A stretch of DNA of 35,403 bases from Dysgonamonadaceae bacterium (GTDB lineage Bacteria; Bacteroidota; Bacteroidia; Bacteroidales; Azobacteroidaceae), in contig JAISUK010000064.1 of the NCBI GenBank assembly GCA_031272075.1, positions 1-35,403 on the forward strand, read 5' to 3'. This document shows, in pieces, positions 33,990 through 35,403 of the stretch; position 1 is the stretch's first letter, and each line of letters starts with the position of its first letter. The notes beneath the pieces are model-generated. The model had not been told where the DNA came from. It did no database searches and was given only the letters and a program-made list of their open reading frames with translations. The translations under genes and the position numbers were made by a program.

Positions 33990-33998
33990 ATTCATACA

Positions 33999-35144
33999 CT
34001 AGAAATAATAAAAGAACAATACCGGATTGTCTTCATAGTCAAGTGATTCGACAATATTTTTGAATGATGACAATGCAGGATTATTGTCCGTATTACCGAT
34101 TTTATCCTTCAGTAAAAGCAGGCTTTGTGCGTCATATACGCCAATGAACGCATTTTCCGTCGATCCCTGAATATTCAAAAAAGGGATTGTTTCCACTGTT
34201 TTACCGGTAGTATAAAGGTAGTAATTGCCTGTCATCGATTTTTTATCTCCCAGATAATAAGCCATTACCAAGCCGTCTTGAAAATAAGAAAGTAAAATTT
34301 TAGCCTGTGTCTCATAAATTGCTTTAAAACCGGTAAAATAGCCATCTTTCGCATATTTTAAGATCATACTGAAATGCGAATTATTGACATCCGTTTTGTG
34401 GAAATGTTCGCGTGGAACCATCGGCAAGGATAAATCAACAGTATATTTCGGCAAGAATTTCCCTTCTTTGAATGTATAAATCGTGTCATTGTACGGCAAA
34501 ATAAAATCAATTCCTCCTCCGGTCGAGGTCATAACATTCTTACTTAGCGCATAGAGATAACCTTCGGTGCTTACCGGCTCATAAGACAAAGTCGATTCTA
34601 CAGCGCTATCTTTCAAGTATGTAAAAGCATTGTTCGCTTCAAAGTTGATATAATGATTCAGCAACAATCCGTCTTCGACGGGAATCGCTTGAATTGTTTT
34701 TTTTATCGCTTCACCCGGTGCGTCTTCGGAAAACAAAAAACGACCCGCATAATCGTAACTGAAATATTTTTGTTTCATTTCGTCTATCAGCACAATCCGT
34801 TTTGTCGCTTTGTCGATAAAGAACGTATTGACCATGCCATATTCGTCCGGCCCCTCTCCTTGCCGTCCAACCTCAGAGATAAATTTGCCCTTGTCGTTAA
34901 AAATAAAAACCGATAGATTATCTTTTATAACAATCAGTGTATCATATACTTCAATATTTTCTATCATTCTGATCAAAGAACGTGGATCCGTTTCCAGCGG
35001 AACGACATCAACACGCTGATAATCAGGTGAATTCTGTAAAGGCATTCCCTTTTCCGTGCCATAAGTAAAATGCGGCAAGTCGTGGCTTATGTCCTACTCT
35101 TTACAAGCATGAAATAAGAACAAAGAAATCAATAAAACATACCA
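33999..35144 (-). pseudogene. Six-bladed beta-propeller lipoprotein, decapitated and with a stop codon
   Basis: The downstream frame encodes about 360 residues of the six-bladed propeller family common in Bacteroidales (DUF5128 type): VDVVPLETDPRSLIRMIENI, then SVFIFNDKGKFISEVGRQGE, GPDEYGMVNTFFID and LPYNDTIYTFKEGKFLPKY. No ATG starts it. In the same frame upstream a lipoprotein signal is still visible, WYVLLISLFLFHACKE (lipobox FHAC), but it is followed by a TAG (35096-35094) and then DISHDLPHFTYG. Beyond the tryptophan (35144) the sequence becomes that of an IS4-type element, so the start codon is gone. Two lesions make it a pseudogene; translation from the TTG at 35078 would give a cytoplasmic, non-functional product. 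Its own terminator survives. Confidence 0.8.
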
Positions 35145-35162
35145 CTATTGTCCGATAAAAAA

Positions 35163-35183
35163 GTGGGCTAAAAAATAGCCCAC
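35163..35183. other. Hairpin in the leader of the insertion sequence
   Basis: GTGGGCTA (35163-35170) and TAGCCCAC (35176-35183) form a perfect 8-bp stem with an AAAAA loop near the left end of the element, upstream of the transposase start. Such hairpins in insertion sequences often block transcription or translation entering from outside; that role is inferred here. Confidence 0.6.
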
Positions 35184-35223
35184 AAAGTTGTAACTTTGTA
35201 ATCGTCAAACAAACAATGTTACA

Positions 35224-35403
35224 ATGGACAAAAGTAGTAATTTTTTTGGAATATCCGTTTTCGGACAGTTGATATCCTTTATAGACGAAAGAATCATCAA
35301 TAGATGCGCAAAAAAGAGCCATTCGGACTATTATGTGAAGCGCTTTAAGACCCGCGACCACTTGATAAGCATGCTCTTTTGTGTAATAGCCAAATGCAGT
35401 TCT
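35224..35403 (+). CDS. IS4-family transposase (DUF4372 N-terminus), partial
   Basis: The frame opens with ATG at 35224 and stays open to the window edge, giving 60 residues. MDKSSNFFGISVFGQLISFI and then DYYVKRFKTRDHLISMLFCV, AKCSS match the N-terminal DUF4372 domain of IS4-family transposases (the FGQL and K-F-T/K-x-x-x-H/QL-x-x-ML pattern). The DDE catalytic domain lies beyond the window, so intactness cannot be judged. A -7-like TAACTTTG lies 26 bases upstream, and an inverted repeat TTGTAAC/GTTACAA (35188-35194 and 35218-35224) brackets the ribosome-binding region. It is divergent from the propeller gene it disrupted. Confidence 0.85.
   Translation, partial: MDKSSNFFGISVFGQLISFIDERIINRCAKKSHSDYYVKRFKTRDHLISMLFCVIAKCSS

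Larger units (their letters stand above)
33472..33998. other. Long regulatory gap upstream of the second operon
   Basis: A 527-base region without a firm gene. From right to left on the minus strand it holds: the terminator of the broken propeller gene, an AT-rich inverted repeat, three ACGCAGAT units, a consensus promoter (33812-33782), a possible leader ORF with a nine-G tract, a terminator-like hairpin (33600-33550) and about 80 AT-rich bases before the glycan-binding protein gene. A weaker promoter-like pair (TTTG at 33572-33569 and TATTTTG at 33550-33544) overlaps the hairpin and is an alternative start for the operon. Confidence 0.6.
35145..35403 (+). mobile_element. IS4-family insertion sequence, left end (continues beyond window)
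   Basis: The left boundary is placed at about 35145 because the lipoprotein frame on the minus strand stops being continuous there. The first bases read CTATTGTCCGATAAAAAAG. The element then has a hairpin, a -7-like TAACTTTG (35191-35198) and the transposase gene. The right end, inverted repeat and target duplication are outside the window, so the exact end is not proven. Confidence 0.65.

Noticed and set aside
35101..35361. 86-codon minus-strand frame at the window end
   Set aside because: It runs antisense through the IS4 transposase start and out of frame with the lipoprotein remnant; a chance frame.

Overview
The window comes from a member of the Bacteroidota, most likely order Bacteroidales. 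It carries two SusC/SusD pairs, a Bacteroides-type ECF sigma factor, TAnnTTTG-type promoters, many outer-membrane lipoproteins and the tail of a type IX secretion cargo protein. The type IX tail argues for a relative of Dysgonomonas, Parabacteroides or Tannerella rather than Bacteroides itself; this placement is inference.

Layout. Positions 1-107 (+) are the end of a type IX cargo gene. Positions 134-688 (-) encode an ECF sigma factor. Positions 778-22128 (-) are a run of twelve tightly packed genes: susC, susD, a surface lipoprotein, a GH116 enzyme, a DUF6786-like protein, an unrecognised secreted protein, two GH172 (DUF2961) enzymes, an L-fucose isomerase homologue, two more GH172 enzymes and a ribulokinase. 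Upstream on the same strand lie a FucP-type sugar/H+ symporter and a LacI-type repressor (to 24842). A DUF433/DUF5615 antitoxin-toxin pair with a frameshifted toxin follows (25185-25711, +). A bidirectional terminator (25765-25810) then separates it from a second minus-strand operon: IPT/NHL glycan-binding lipoprotein, susC, susD and a DUF1735-type lipoprotein (25837-33471). The window ends with a broken six-bladed propeller lipoprotein gene whose 5' end was cut off by an IS4-family element that runs out of the window (about 35145-35403).

How the genes work together. GH172 contains exo-alpha-D-arabinofuranosidases (and alpha-D-fructofuranosidases) and GH116 contains an exo-beta-D-arabinofuranosidase. 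L-fucose isomerase converts D-arabinose to D-ribulose, and AraB-type ribulokinases accept D-ribulose. The neatest reading is a D-arabinan utilisation locus, for mycobacterial-type arabinogalactan or lipoarabinomannan. Exo-enzymes release D-arabinose, the SusCD and FucP proteins import it, and FucI plus the kinase deliver D-ribulose 5-phosphate to the pentose phosphate pathway. No fuculokinase, fuculose-phosphate aldolase or fucosidase is present, which speaks against an L-fucose locus. No GH183 (DUF4185) endo-D-arabinanase was recognised, so the unknown 386-residue secreted protein is of special interest.

Regulation. Near-identical palindromes with an AAACGTTT core lie in front of lacI (exactly between its -33 and -7 elements), fucP and susC, defining a probable LacI regulon. 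The second operon lacks this site. Instead it has a possible long leader with a promoter, a small ORF, a nine-G tract and a terminator-like hairpin.
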